Assembly: GCA_014843695.1 (NCBI GenBank)
Contig: CM026390.1
Coordinates: forward strand, 99,869,915 to 99,933,914
DNA from: Archivesica marissinica
Taxonomy: Eukaryota; Mollusca; Bivalvia; Venerida; Vesicomyidae
Reading direction: 5' to 3'
DNA: 64,000 nucleotides
Within the stretch, counting starts at the first letter, position 1; every line of letters starts with the position of its first letter. Of this stretch, positions 39,601 to 54,600 are shown in pieces. The notes under the pieces were generated by a model that made no database searches, was not told the origin of the DNA, and worked only from the letters and a program-made list of their open reading frames with translations. The position numbers and the translations under genes were made by a program.

Positions 39601-42600
39601 CAACACATCAAGGTCAGCTAACCTGTCTACAACACATAACCTGTCTACAACACATCAAGGTCAGCTAACCTGTCTACAACACATCAAGGTCAGCTAACCT
39701 GTCTACAACACATCAAGGTCAGCTAACCTGTCTTGCACAAATATATATGAAAAACTATTACTTGTTTTGTATATCCAGATATATGCCAAAATAATAACCA
39801 AATAAAATTAGGAACTATACTTGATTTATAAATTGTTCAAAGGACTAACAGACTTATATAACATACTGGCATTGAAACGGCCCTTTTCAATAATCAAACA
39901 TTATAAAGCAAAAAGTTGCAATATCAGCTCAGTGCTGTCAGTTGTATTTTATCTATGTTAGATTAGACAAATTTATTTTAGCTCAATTCCGAAACAAGTT
40001 GTTACAACTTATATTAATCACTTTCGAGACCTCATTCCTGATGGAATCCATCGCCACGAGGGAGAGAGAACAGGCAACGTTGATATTGATTAATGGAAAA
40101 TACAAATAATAGATGTAATATTAATGAAACGGAAAATGAGAAACAAGAAAACGATAATAATTTCAATAATCCATAAATAATTCAATGAAATGAAGATACT
40201 AAAATGGAATAAAAGGAAGAATTCCCTCGCTGTCATAAACTCAGTCCTAGCCCCTTCCAGGCCCCACACTCGAGATCCGATACAATAGTAAATACTTATA
40301 GGCAGATTCTAATTAACGAGCAGTTGTAGGTGCTAGAGGGCAACCTGATAGACGTACAGTGACCTTCTGCCTCACTTCCTAGTTTGAGTTCAGGCAGTTT
40401 TTCATATGGAATATATAGGACACGTGGCTATATAATACACTTGACTAAGGCATCAAAACTTCTGCATCCAAGTCTGTTCCATAGACGGCACCGCACACTC
40501 CTGTATGATACACACTTTATACACTATATATATGTTGTTTGTTTCTGGGGTTTGAAGTCACAACCAGCTATTATTGGTGGAAGAAGACCCTGAATTGCCC
40601 TCAGAGCAGTATTCCAGGAATGGATTGGTACCCAGATACAACCATCGATCTTCCTCAAGCCAGTTGGATAGCATCCACACATGAAATAATGTTGACACCT
40701 TCAGTGGGATTCAAACCTACTGCAGACAAGTGATTTTAAGTCAACAACTGTTAACAACTCGGCCAAGGAGTCCCCAACTCTCACATAGTTACATATGTTG
40801 CTTACATACCTACAGAGTCCCTCGGGGATCATCTCAATATTGTTATTGGCCGCACTGAAGATCTCAAGGTTATGTAGCTTGCCTATATTAGATGGGATAC
40901 CCTCGAAGTCGAGTTGGTTAGTGTTGATATACAACCTCTTCAATGACTGCAGCTTGTGGAGGGATGCCTTAAATAAACACAATATTACAAGTGATCATGT
41001 ACACACTGCAGCTTGTGGAGGGATGCCTTAAATAAACACAATATTACAAGTGATCATGTACACACTGCAGCTTGTGGAGGGATGCCTTAAATAAACACAA
41101 TATTACAAGTGATCATGTACACACTGCAGCTTGTGAATGGATGCCATAAATAAACACAATATTACAAGTGATCATGTACACACTGCAGCTTGTGGAGGGA
41201 TGCCTTAAATAAACACAATATTACAAGTGATCATGTACACACTGCAGCTTGTGGAGGGATGCCATAAATAAACACAATATTACAAGTGATCATGTACACA
41301 CTGCAGCTTGTGAATGGATGCCTTAAATAAACACAATATTACAAGTGATCATGTACACACTGCAGCTTGTGAATGGATGCCTTAAATAAACACAATATTA
41401 CAAGTGATCATGTACACACTGCAGCTTGTGAAGCGATGCCTTAAATAAACACAATATTACAAGTGATCATGTACACACTGCAGCTTGTGAAGCGATGCCT
41501 TAAATAAACACAATATTACAAGTGATCATGTACACACTGCAGCTTGTGAAGCGATGCCGTAAATAAACACAATATTATAAGTGATCATGTACACACTGCA
41601 GCTTGTGCAATCAACCAGTCATCATGTAACTAGTGAAGATAACCAGTCATCATGTAACTAGTGAAGATAACCACATCATCATGTAACTAGTGAAGATAAC
41701 CACATCATCATGTAACTAGTGAAGATAACCACATCATCATGTAACAAGTGAAGATAACCAGTCATCATGTAACTAGTGAAGATAACAGGTCATCATGTAA
41801 CTAGTGAAGATAACCACATCATCATGTAACAAGTGAAGATAACCACATCATCATGTAACAAGTGAAGATAACCACATCATCATGTAACAAGTGAAGATAA
41901 CCACATCATCATGTAACAAGTGAAGATAACCACATCATCATGTAACTAGTGAAGATAACCAGTCATTGTGTAACTAGTGAAGATAACCAGTCATTGTGTA
42001 ACTAGTGAAGATAACCAGTCATTGTGTAACTAGTGAAGCAGTCATTGTGTAACTAGTGAAGATAACCACATCATCATGTAACAAGTGAAGATAACCACAT
42101 CATCATGTAACTAGTGAAGATAACCAGTCATTGTGTAACTAGTGAAGATAACCAGTCATTGTGTAACTAGTGAAGATAACCACATCATCATGTAACAAGT
42201 GAAGATAACCAGTCATTGTGTAACTAGTGAAGATAACAAGTCATTGTGTAACTAGTGAAGCAGTCATTATGTAACTAGTGAAGATAACCAGTCATCATGT
42301 AACTAGTGAAGATAACCAGTCATCATGTAACTAGTGAAGATAACCACACATCATGTAACTAGTGAAGATAACCACATCATCATGTAACTAGTGAAGATAA
42401 CCAGTCATTGTGTAACTAGTGAAGATAACCAGTCATTGTGTAACTAGTGAAGATAACCACATCATCATGTAACAAGTGAAGATAACCAGTCATTGTGTAA
42501 CTAGTGAAGATAACAAGTCATTGTGTAACTAGTGAAGCAGTCATTATGTAACTAGTGAAGATAACCAGTCATTGTGTAACTAGTGAAGATAACCAGTCAT

Positions 42601-45600
42601 CATGTAACTAGTGAAGATAACCAGACATCATGTAACTAGTGAAGATAACCACATCATCATGTAACTAGTGAAGATAACCAGTCATTGTGTAACTAGTGAA
42701 GATAACCAGTCATTGTGTAACTAGTGAAGATAACCACATCATCATGTAACAAGTGAAGATAACCACATCATCATGTAACTAGTGAAGATAACCACATCAT
42801 CATGTAACTAGTGAAGATAACCAGTCATTGTGTAACTAGTGAAGATAACAAGTTGTCATGTAACTAGTGAAGATAACCAGTCATTGTGTAACTAGTGAAG
42901 CAGTCATTGTGTAACTAGTGAAGATAACCAGTCATTGTGTAACTAGTGAAGATAACAAGTTGTCATGTAACTAGTGAAGATAACAAGTTGTCATGTAACT
43001 AGTGAAGATAACAAGTTGTCATGTAACTAGTGAAGATAACCAGTCATCATGTAACTAGTGAAGATAACCAGTCATCATGTAACTAGTGAAGATAACCAGT
43101 CATCATGTAACCAGTGAAGATAACCACATCATCATGTAACAAATGAAGATAACCACATCATCATGTAACTAGTGAAGATAACCAGTCATTGTGTAACTAG
43201 TGAAGATAACAAGTTGTCATGTAACTAGTTAAGATAACAAGTTGTCATGTAACTAGTTAAGATAACAAGTTGTCATGTAACTAATTAAGATAACAAGTTG
43301 TCATGTAACTAGTTAAGATAACCAGTCATTGTATAACTAGTGAAGATAACCAGTCATTGTGTAACTAGTGAAGATAACCACATCATCATGTAACAAGTGA
43401 AGATAACCACATCATCATGTAACTAGTGAAGATAACCACATCATCATGTAACAAGTGAAGATAACCAGTCATTGTGTAACTAGTGAAGATAACCAGTCAT
43501 TGTGTAACTAGTGAAGATAACAAGTTGTCATGTAACTAGTGAAGTTAACCAAGGGACTGCTATTCGACCCGATTGTGAGACATGCTAGACTTACTGGTAG
43601 GTTTTGTATCTTGTTCCTAGACAGGTTCAGCGTCTGTAGATTAACCCATGTATCTGAAATATTACGAGCCTGCTAGAGCAACGTGAAATAACGATAAACG
43701 TAGATGTAAATAATAAAAAGTGTTATATATAGCCTATCGGCGAAAACAAATTATTTTATTGAAAGACAATTAATGACGGTTCACAATTGCGAAGCAAGTT
43801 TTAACAACTTATATTAATCGCTCTCGTTGGCGCGGATGAAAGTGTAAATATGGTCATTCATGTGGGAGGAAACTGGAGTACCGGAGAAAACCCACCTGTC
43901 CGATCTGGCGACCACTGTACCATCTCACATACTTCCCGGTCCGAGGATCAAACCCGGGTTGCATTGGTGAGAAGCGAGCGTGCTAACCACTGCGCTAATC
44001 GGAGAACCTTGATAATGTGTTGAGAATCAGAAATTTGAGTTGGTGTTGACATGATGAAATGAAGTCACTTTAAATACTAGAGCTTTTCGAGATTTACTCA
44101 TCACTTACTGACACATGTCAAACAACTATGATACTGATTGAATAAAGTCGTGGGCAGATGTTGATTATCGTATATAGCATGTGAGATCTTAGCCGCCGTC
44201 GCCTATGCCAAAGCACATGGGAACAGAGAAGCAGGACAAGAATATGGCATATTGATGATTTAGTGGTCTATACACAAAGAGAACAATCACGATTTCGTAA
44301 TGCTTATGAATTACAGAAAGCATTACATCCAGTTTATATATTATTGCTTCTTTTCACGAGTGTTGTTCATTTTCTTTGCTCTAACATCATGTGCGCTGGC
44401 TGTATCCATAAAATAAGCTTTTTCGCTGAAATTTCTGTTCATTCTTTTTCTTCTTTGTTCCCCTATGGTTTACATTTGCAATATGTGGCCAGGTCGAATC
44501 ATCCTCTGCAAGATTCGTAACCATGACAATTGCAAATAGTGCAACACATTAGATTGTGTCAATTCTGCCCATTTCAAGACAGGTAACATGAAAAAATAAC
44601 CCTGCGCCCTGTCCCTTTCTCATGGGGGAACACTATACTCTGGTGCGACCTATATACAAACGATTACGGTACCTATGTATATTATGTACTTGCAACACGT
44701 CAGTTATGTGGCGGACACCATACCCATGACACCACGGTTGTTCCACTGTATTGTGTAATTTATTCAACTACTGGTTATACTTATAACTACTGGGGTATAT
44801 TATGCAAGTACATGTAGTATGGATGTACACATTGGATATGAACAGAACAGGACATAAATAAGTATGTTAATGCTGAAATACATACATACATACCTATAAG
44901 CAAGGAGAGTTCGGTGATGAGGTTGTCAGACATGTTGAGATGTGTCAGCGAGCTCAGTTTATACAGAGGCTCTGGTACTCTCGGAAGATCATTATGGGAA
45001 AGATCAATATCTGTAACAAGAAGTTATGCATCCATAACAAGGTCAATATATGTGTTAAGGTCTGTAATAGAAAGGTCAGTATCCGTGACATGAAGGTCAA
45101 TAAATGTATTAAGGTCTGTAACAGAAAGGTCAGTATCTGTGACATGAAGGTCAATATATGTAACAGAAAGGTCAGTATCCGTGACATGAAGGTCAATAAA
45201 TGTATTAAGGTCTGTAACAGAAAGGTCAGTATTTGTGACATGAAGGTCATAAACTCTTTTCTTGTTTTAAATCTATTTTCTCATTTACTGAAAAAAGGTA
45301 TCACATTTCGAGAATAAATATATATTTTATATATATATTATTTATATGAAACAACTATTTACCTACATAATTGGCAAGCAGAGAATATTACATTATATTT
45401 TTATTTGTTAATGTCTGTCGCTGCCTCACATCAAACCAAAAACTGACCTTACAATAGAGGGTACTACTAACCTTGAAGAAAGTTAAGTGAGTCTAGTGCG
45501 GAGGGGAAGTTGGCGAGAGTTCTCTGTGTGTCCCTCATGTGTAACATCTGTAGTGATGTCATGGCAGGAAGCTGACGTAGCTGGGCATGTATCAATGGAT

Positions 45601-48600
45601 TATTGCTCAATATCAATGTCTGTAAGCTCGTTAACCGTCGCATCTGGGGTGGCAATGTTTCTGTGGGAGAATATAATTATAATTGACTGAATAGTGTAGA
45701 TACCCACCATACATAATATAGAGGTAGCTTAGAGGTAGTTAAACCATCAACATACCGAGGTACTGACTAACTTGCAAGCTACTAGTTTACATATATGGGG
45801 AATGATAAAGCAGGATCCGCTACCGAGGATAGGCATGTACATATATGGAGAATGATAAAGTAGGATCTGCTACCGAGGATAGGCATGTACATATATGGGG
45901 AATGATAACGCAGGATATGCTACCGAGGATAGGCATGTACATATATGGAGAATGATAAAGTAGATATGCTACCGAGGATAGGCATGTACATATATGGGGA
46001 ATGATAAAGTAAGATATGCTACCGAGGATAGGCATGTACATATATGGGGAATGATAAAGCTGGATATGCTACAGAGGATAGGCATGTACATATATGGGGA
46101 ATGATAAAGTAAGATATGCTACCGAGGATAGGCATGTACATATATGGGGAATGATAAAGTAAGATATGCTACCGAGGATAGGCATGTACATATATGGAGA
46201 ATGATAGAGCTGGATCTGCTACCGAGGATAGGCATGTACATATATGGGGAATGATAAAGCAAGATATGCTACCGAGGATAGGCATGTACATATATGGAGA
46301 ATGATAAAGCAAGATCCATTACCGAGGATAGGCATGTACATATATGGAGAATGATAAAGCAGGATCCATTATCGAGGAGAGGCATGTACATATATGGGGA
46401 ATGATAAAGCAGGATATGCTACCGAGGATAAGCATGTACATATATGGAGAATGATAAAGCTGGATATGCTACCGAGGATAGGCATGTACATATATGGGGA
46501 ATGATAAATGAGGATATGCTACCGAGGATAGGCATGTACATATATGGGGAATGATAAAGTAGATATGCTACCGAGGATAGGCATGTACATATATGGAGAA
46601 TGATCAAGTAGATATGCTACCGAGGATAGGCATGTACATATATGGGGAATGATAAAGCTGGAAATGCTACCGAGGATAGGCATGTACATATATGGAGAAT
46701 GATAAAGCTGGATATGCTACCGAGGATAGGCATGTACATATATGGGGAATGATAAATGAGGATATGCTACCGAGGATAGGCATGTACATATATGGGGAAT
46801 GATAAAGTAGATATGCTACCGAGGATAGGCATGTACATATATGGAGAATGATCAAGTAGATATGCTACCGAGGATAGGCATGTACATATATGGAGAATGA
46901 TAAAGCTGGATATGCTACCGAGGATAGGCATGTACATATATGGGGAATGATAAATGAGGATATGCTACCGAGGATAGGCATGTACATATATGGGGAATGA
47001 TAAAGTAGAAATGCTACCGAGGATAAGCATGTACATATATGGAGAATGATAAAGCTGGATATGCTACCGAGGATAGGCATGTACATATATGGGGAATGAT
47101 AAATGAGGATATGCTACCGAGGATAGGCATGTACATATATGGGGAATGATAAAGTAGATATGCTACCGAGGATAGGCATGTACATATATGGAGAATGATC
47201 AAGTAGATATGCTACCGAGGATAGGCATGTACATATATGGGGAATGATAAAGCTGGAAATGCTACCGAGGATAGGCATGTACATATATGGAGAATGATAA
47301 AGCAGGATATGCTACCGAGGATAGGCATGTACATATATGGAGAATGATAAAGCAGGATCCATTACCGAGGCTGTTGTTGCTCAGGTCTAGGTATGTAAGA
47401 TCTAGAAGGTTGATGAACATTTGGTTTGGCAACATCTCGATTCTGAAATAAAAACAATACTACCAATAGGGGTTTATATAGGTGTTTAATCCCATACATA
47501 AAAAACTGCCTTTTTATATATTAATTATATGCAATGTCGCCAGCAAAATTATGTTCATTACATGCTGGAAAACAAATTTAGCATTTGTTCAATTTATTTT
47601 GTTACATGTTTTGAATCATTATTTCATTTCAAACTGTTATTTATACATGACAATAATTTGTTATTTATACATGACAATTGTTATTTATACATGACAATTA
47701 ATTGTTATTTATACATGACAATAACTGTTATTTATACCACAGGGATTCGGCACGTTTGGGGGTACTAGTATATATATTTAAGTACAGGGATTCTACTCTG
47801 TGGGATGTCAGATTTCGCATCGATCAGTAAAATGGCCATATCTGAAACAATTTTGTACAAAGCTGTCCAAATATAACGCCTATCCCGAGTCTTTATATTG
47901 TTCTTCAAATAAAACACAACTTTAAGCTGCATGCATGTATACTTCGCAAACAATTGCCACATACATTGGCCATAGCAGGTCACATTTCCATACTAGGACA
48001 CGGGTTCTGTCAGCAACAAAAAAAATCTTCGACGGGAGAGTTTTAACTGTGAATAACATTATCAATAAAATGTGTTTCCACTAACGTGTAGGTTTATTCG
48101 GCAAAAATGTATGTCAAAAAGAGATTTCGTAGCATTTTCAATTTGTTTTGAAAATTTCTAAAGCGGTGCAATTCGCGTTGAAACCAGCGTTGAAACGAGC
48201 GTTCTGATTGGATTATTAGAATGTAACAAGATGCTTTTTTATATATGAAGAACAATCATAATCCAATCAGAACGCTCGTTTCAACGCTGGTTTCAACGCG
48301 AATTGCGCCGCTTTAGAATTTTTCAAAACAAATTGAAAATGCTACGAAATCTCTTTTTGACGTACATTTTTGCCAAATAAACATACAGGTTAGTGGAAAC
48401 ACATTTTATTGATAATGTTATTCACAGTTAAAACTCTCCTGTCGAAGATTTTTTGTTGTTGCTGACAGAACCCGTGTCCTAGTATGGAAATGTGACCTGC
48501 TATGGCCAATGTATGTGGCAATTGTTTGCAAAGTATACATGCATGCAGCTTAAAGTTGTGTTTTATTTGAAGAACAATATAAAGATTCGGGATAGGCGTT

Positions 48601-51600
48601 ATATTTGGACAGATTTGTACAAACTTGTTTCAGATAGGGCCATTTTACTGATCGATGCGAAATCTGACATCCCACAGAGTAGAATCCCTGTACTTAAATA
48701 TATATACTAGTACCCCCAAACGTGCCGAATCCCTGTGATTTATACATGACAATTAATTAAGATATGAATTCTGTAGGAGGATTGTTACTTCCTTATTGAA
48801 CTGGGCCGAATGTTTACTTCCTTATTGGACAGATCCTAATCTTCACTGCCTTATTGGGCCGGGGCCCAATTCTTACTGCCTTATTGGACTGGGGCCCAAT
48901 TCTTACTGCCTTATTGGACTAGTGCCCAATTCTTACTGCCTTATTGGACTGGGGCCCAATTCTTACTGCCTTATTGGACTGGGGCCCAATTCTTACTGCC
49001 TTATTGGACTGGGGCCCAATTCTTACTGCCTTATTGGACTGGGGCCCAATTTTTATAGCCTTGTTGGATCGAGGTCCAATTATTACCTGTTGTGTTACTT
49101 ACTTGTTACTACTAAGATTGAGGACTATCACACCTTTAGCATTCTCTAGCTCAGGGGGAACCTCATTTAACTGGTTGTGACTGAAATCCTTCAAGAGAAA
49201 ACAAGACAAATAAACACAATCGTTCTTACACAAACGGGTCACTAGTCCAGTGGTTAATGACCCTAATGACCCTAATAATATTAACTGTCTTTCAGATGGG
49301 ACTTTAACCGAGGTTTCATGTCGGTGCTTTACACCATGCACGTAAAAGAACCAGAGGAGATTCTGGAATGGGTCTCTGTCTGTATCATTGCAGTGACTAA
49401 TCTCTTCAGGAGGCGACGCTCATATGGGCAACCAGTAGTGACAATAAACAAACGTAAAACACAATCATTCTTACAGTCTTCACACTGACATCGGATTTGG
49501 TCATGATACCGGAATAATACATTGTTCGACTTCCCAAGGGGGGAGAGCATTAGATGTATTTGTATAGACAAATTATATCTTAAAAGGGGTCATGGGTCCT
49601 AGAAACTTATGCCTCTCGAATATAACATATACATACATGGATGAAGATTATTAATCAAAATTAAACCGTAAATGAGCCCTCCTTATTCTTCAGAAATTCT
49701 AGGTAAATGGCTTCATCATATTTACTGTAGCCTACAAATATTCTGTGAGTGCCATAACTAGTGTTGTTCAAACTTGTGGCCTGATCTATATTCCATAACA
49801 TACACGTTTGTATATTGTCCAAACAATGTCATGAATCGTAATATATCTATGTTTGTTTTGTAATCTAATTTGAATATTTCAAATGTAATAAAATATGATA
49901 AAACTAAACTACAAATATTATGTTTAAAACTACTCATAGAAAACTTGAGTAATCATGAACTTCCCGGTATATCTGGCATAAACAGCGTTCATGAACTGCC
50001 CCATATCTCTGGCATAAACAGAGAACAGTAATCATGAACTGCCCCATATATCTGGCATAAACAGAGAACAGCAATCATGAACTGCCCCATATCTCTGGCA
50101 TAAACAGAGAACAGTAATCATGAACTGCCCCATATATCTGGCATAAACAGAGAACAGTAATCATGAACTGCCCCATATCTCTGGCATAAACAGAGAAAAG
50201 CAATCATGAACTGCCCCATATATCTGGTATAAACAGAGAACAGTAATCATGAACTGCCCCATATCTCTGGCATAACCAGAGAACAGCAATCATGCCCTGC
50301 CCCATATCTCTGGCATAAACAGAGAACAGTAATCATGAACTGCCCCATATCTCTGGCATAAACAGAGAACAGCAATCATGAACTGCCCCATATCTCTGGC
50401 ATAACAGAGAACAGTAATCATGAACTGCCCCATATCTCTGGCATAAACAGAGAACAGCAATCATGAACTGCCCCATATCTCTGGCATAAACAGAGAACAG
50501 CAATCATGAACTGCCCCATATATCTGGCATAAACAGAGAACAGCAATCATGCCCTGCCCCATATCTCTGGCATAAACAGAGAACAGTAATCATGAACTGC
50601 CCCATATCTCTGGCATAAACAGAGAACAGCAATCATGAACTGCCCCCATATCTCTGGCATAACAGAGAACAGTAATCATGAACTGCCCCATATCTCTGGC
50701 ATAAACAGAGAACAGCAATCATGAACTGCCCCATATATCTGGTATAAACAGAGAACAGTAATCATGAACTGCCCCATATCTCTGGCATAAACAGTAATCA
50801 TGAACTGCCCCATATATCTGGTATAACCAGAGAACAGCAATCATGAACTGCCCCATATCTCTGGCATAAACAGAGAACAGCAATCATGAACTGCCCCATA
50901 TATCTGGTATAAACAGAGAACAGCAATCATGAACTGCCCCATATCTCTGGCATAAACAGTAATCATGAACTGCCCCATATCTCTGGCATAAACAGTAATC
51001 ATGAACTGCCCCATATCTCTGGCATAAACAGTAATCATGAACTGCCCCATATCTCTGGCATAAACAGTAATCATGAACTGCCCCATATCTCTGGCATAAA
51101 CAGCAATCATGAACTGCCCCATATCTCTGGCATAAACAGTAATCATGAACTGCTCCATATCTCTGGCATAAACAGTAATCATGAACTGTCCCATATCTCT
51201 GGCATAAACAGCAATCATGAACTGCCCCATATCTCTGGCATAAACAGCAATCATGAACTGCCCCATATATCTGGCATAAACAGCAATCATGAACTGTCCC
51301 GTATATCTGGCACAAACAGCAATCATGAACTGTCCCATATCTCTGGCATAAACAGCAATCATGAACTGTCCCGTATATCTGGCACAAACAGCAATCATGA
51401 ACTGTCCGGTATATCTGGCATAAACAGCAATCATGAACTGCCCCATAACTCTGGCATAAACAGCAATCATGAACAGCCCCATATATCTGGCATAAACAGA
51501 GAACAGTAATCATGAACTGCCCCATATCTCTGGCATAAACAGAGAACAGCAATCATGAACTGCCCCATATCTCTGGTATAAACAGTAATCATGAACTGCC

Positions 51601-54600
51601 CCATATATCTGGCATAAACAGAGAACAGCAATCATGAACTGCCCCATATCTCTGGCATAAACAGAGAACAGTAATCATGCCCTGCCCCATATCTCTGGCA
51701 TAAACAGAGAACAGCAATCATGAACTGCCCCATATATCTGGTATAAACAGAGAACAGTAATCATGAACTGCCCCATATCTCTGGCATAAACAGAGAACAG
51801 CAATCATGAACTGCCCCATATCTCTGGCATAAACAGAGAACAGCAATCATGAACTGCCCCATATTTCTGGCATAAACAGAGAACAGCAATCATGAACTGC
51901 CCCATATCTCTGGCATAAACAGAGAACAGCAATCATGAACTGCCCCATATCTCTGGCATAAACAGAGAACAGCAATCATGCCCTGCCCCATATATCTGGC
52001 ATAAACAGTAATCATGAACTTCCCCGTATATCTGGCACAAACAGTAATCATGAACTTCCCCGTATATCTGGCACAAACAGTAATCATGAACTGCCCCGTA
52101 TATCTGGCATAAACAGAGAACAACATTCATGAACTGCCCCATATCTCTGGCATAAACAGAGAACAACATTCATGAACTGGTCCGTAAATCTGGCATAAAT
52201 AGAGAACAGCGTTCATGAACCGCCCCGTATATCTGGCACAAACAGTGATCATGAACTGCCCTGTATATCGGGAATAAACAGAGAACATCATTCACGAACT
52301 GCCCTGTATATATGGCGGTGCAAACAGTGATGAACTGCCCCGTATATCTGGCATAAACAGAGAACAGCGTTCATGAACTGCCCCGTATATCTGGCATAAA
52401 CAACGAACCACAGGGATTCGGCACGTTTGGGGGTACTAGTATATATACTTAAATATATATACTAGTAGCCCCAAACGTGCCGAATCCCTGTGCAACGAAC
52501 AGCAATCATAATTAGACAAGAATATTACTCCAAACCCTCGATTTCCTGGCTGGGATGCATTATATAGCTTACCACAACAGATAGATCTTGGAGCTGGAAT
52601 ATTTTATCTGAGATGCCTTTGTCTGACAGGTTATTGTGTCTACAGTTGATCGTTCTCAACGCAGGCAGGTTCTCTATGTCATTCCCCAAACACGATATAT
52701 TGTTCTTTATCAAGGACAGATGCTCCTGGAAACAACAGCATTTAAAACACAGCATCAGTAAGAACAGTAAAGCATCGACAGTGGAACTTCTCTTTCATCT
52801 CTCAGGACCTAGTTTTAGACAGGTGGATCTATTGTTCAGTGGTAACATGCTGGACTGGTAATCCAGGGATCGCAGGTTCGATCCCCTGTCTGACCCTAAT
52901 AAAATTAACAGTCTTTCAGATGGGACTTTAAACCAAGGTCTCGTGTTGGTGCTGTACACTGTGCACTTAAAAGAACCAGAGGAGACTCTGGAATGGGTCT
53001 CTATCTGTATAATTGCACTATCCTCAAAAAATCTAAAATGACTAATCTCTTCAGGAGGCGTCGCACATATGGGCAACAGGTAGCGACGATAAATAAATGT
53101 GAAACACACACGAGAATGCACAGCACTAGAGAATTCCGGGAAAATCATTTCACATGACAATAGACACATACAAATGTAATTCTCTTACAAGGAGGACAGT
53201 ACATTTGATTAACAAACTGCAAATGTTAAACATACCAATTTTTTCAAATTGCCCATTTCTGCAGGCATTTCTTTGAGACCAGTTTTATTTAGTTTCAGCC
53301 ATCTCAATCCTGTCATATCTGCCACATGAACTGGGAATTTGTTCTCCTGAAATGTTTAATACAAGTAAACATTAATGCTCATCAAATTTAATGTTCAATA
53401 ACAAACCTATTTACTAATTTGGTGCAACAGAAATTCCTGTATACTAGCAATCTGCCCGATGGAACAGGCTCAAAGCTACTACTTGAGCAATGGTTTCCTA
53501 GCAGGAAGCACTCTACATGTTGGACTAGCAGGACTCTTGATAGGTCCGTCGGCACAGGCTTAGATGAAGAACACCCTACAGTCTGTTTGATGTAAGCTAT
53601 GTGTGAAGACCTGTATCAACTTCTGCTCCAAGAACAATCTAATTGAACGTAATCATTCTGCTTAACATAAGTTACATTGTAGGTCTGAAAACCTGTAAAC
53701 CGTTATCAATCAACAACAATTATTTGTTGTTGATGTTAGATGTGAAATCCTGTTTCTAAGCTTCGGCCGGTTTATTATTCGCCATGGCGACCAGGGGATG
53801 AATGGGTATGTTTTGTATTTGGCCATGTTGTTTATCGTCAACATCGTCTGATTTGCGAAACGAAAGGAATGTTTGAGATTTACATGTCGTTTTCTCTTCG
53901 ATTTAGGAACCATAAGGCATTTTCCATAACCCAGGGCTCATTCTAGAAGGTGACTGGGGTGAATTAGTCGCCATAGGGACTCTGACTTCACCCCCTGGGA
54001 TACCACTTCTCCCTAAAAAAATAATAATTTTACAATTTTCATACAAAATATTGTCCAGTAAGAGACACTGGCCCATTATAACACACTCCTTCTATTCGAA
54101 ATTGTCAAATTAACACAATTTAAGGGTGTCAATGTGCGCTGTCTCACTTCTCCCAAACATTATGACCTAGACTGAGCCCTGTAAGATAAGCTAGATCGCC
54201 GTCAGTGATTGGATAAACCACTATACACAGATGCAGGGTTGTCAGGTTTCTTCCCTATAGGGAAAAAACCGTGGTTTTTTCCGATACGGAAGAAATACGT
54301 TTCTTCCCAACTACTGGGAAGAAATGGAAGAAACCTCCTTTTTGTCAATTTGTTTAGTAATATATGCGCAAAATATAGATAAAATGTATATATTATGATT
54401 AATAGTGCTTCAACAATAACATCTGTTGATCAAGTCCAATTGACAGGTGTCAATTAGATTGTATAGTGAAGTCCCATAAGCTGGGTCACACCAACCAACC
54501 TGTTATAATTACTAGCTATTGTTATATGTTTCAATTGACAGGTTATTGACTTCTAAAAGTGGCAAACATGTGATATGGCTTCATTTTTGTTCAGGGGTTT

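Noticed and set aside
1..43550. Possible CRISPR arrays among the many direct repeats
   Set aside because: Units are contiguous with no unique spacers between them, there are no cas genes, and the host is a eukaryote.
47765..48710. Two 72-codon frames, one on each strand, starting [12 protein letters not shown]
   Set aside because: They are the two arms of the same palindrome; no domain is recognisable.
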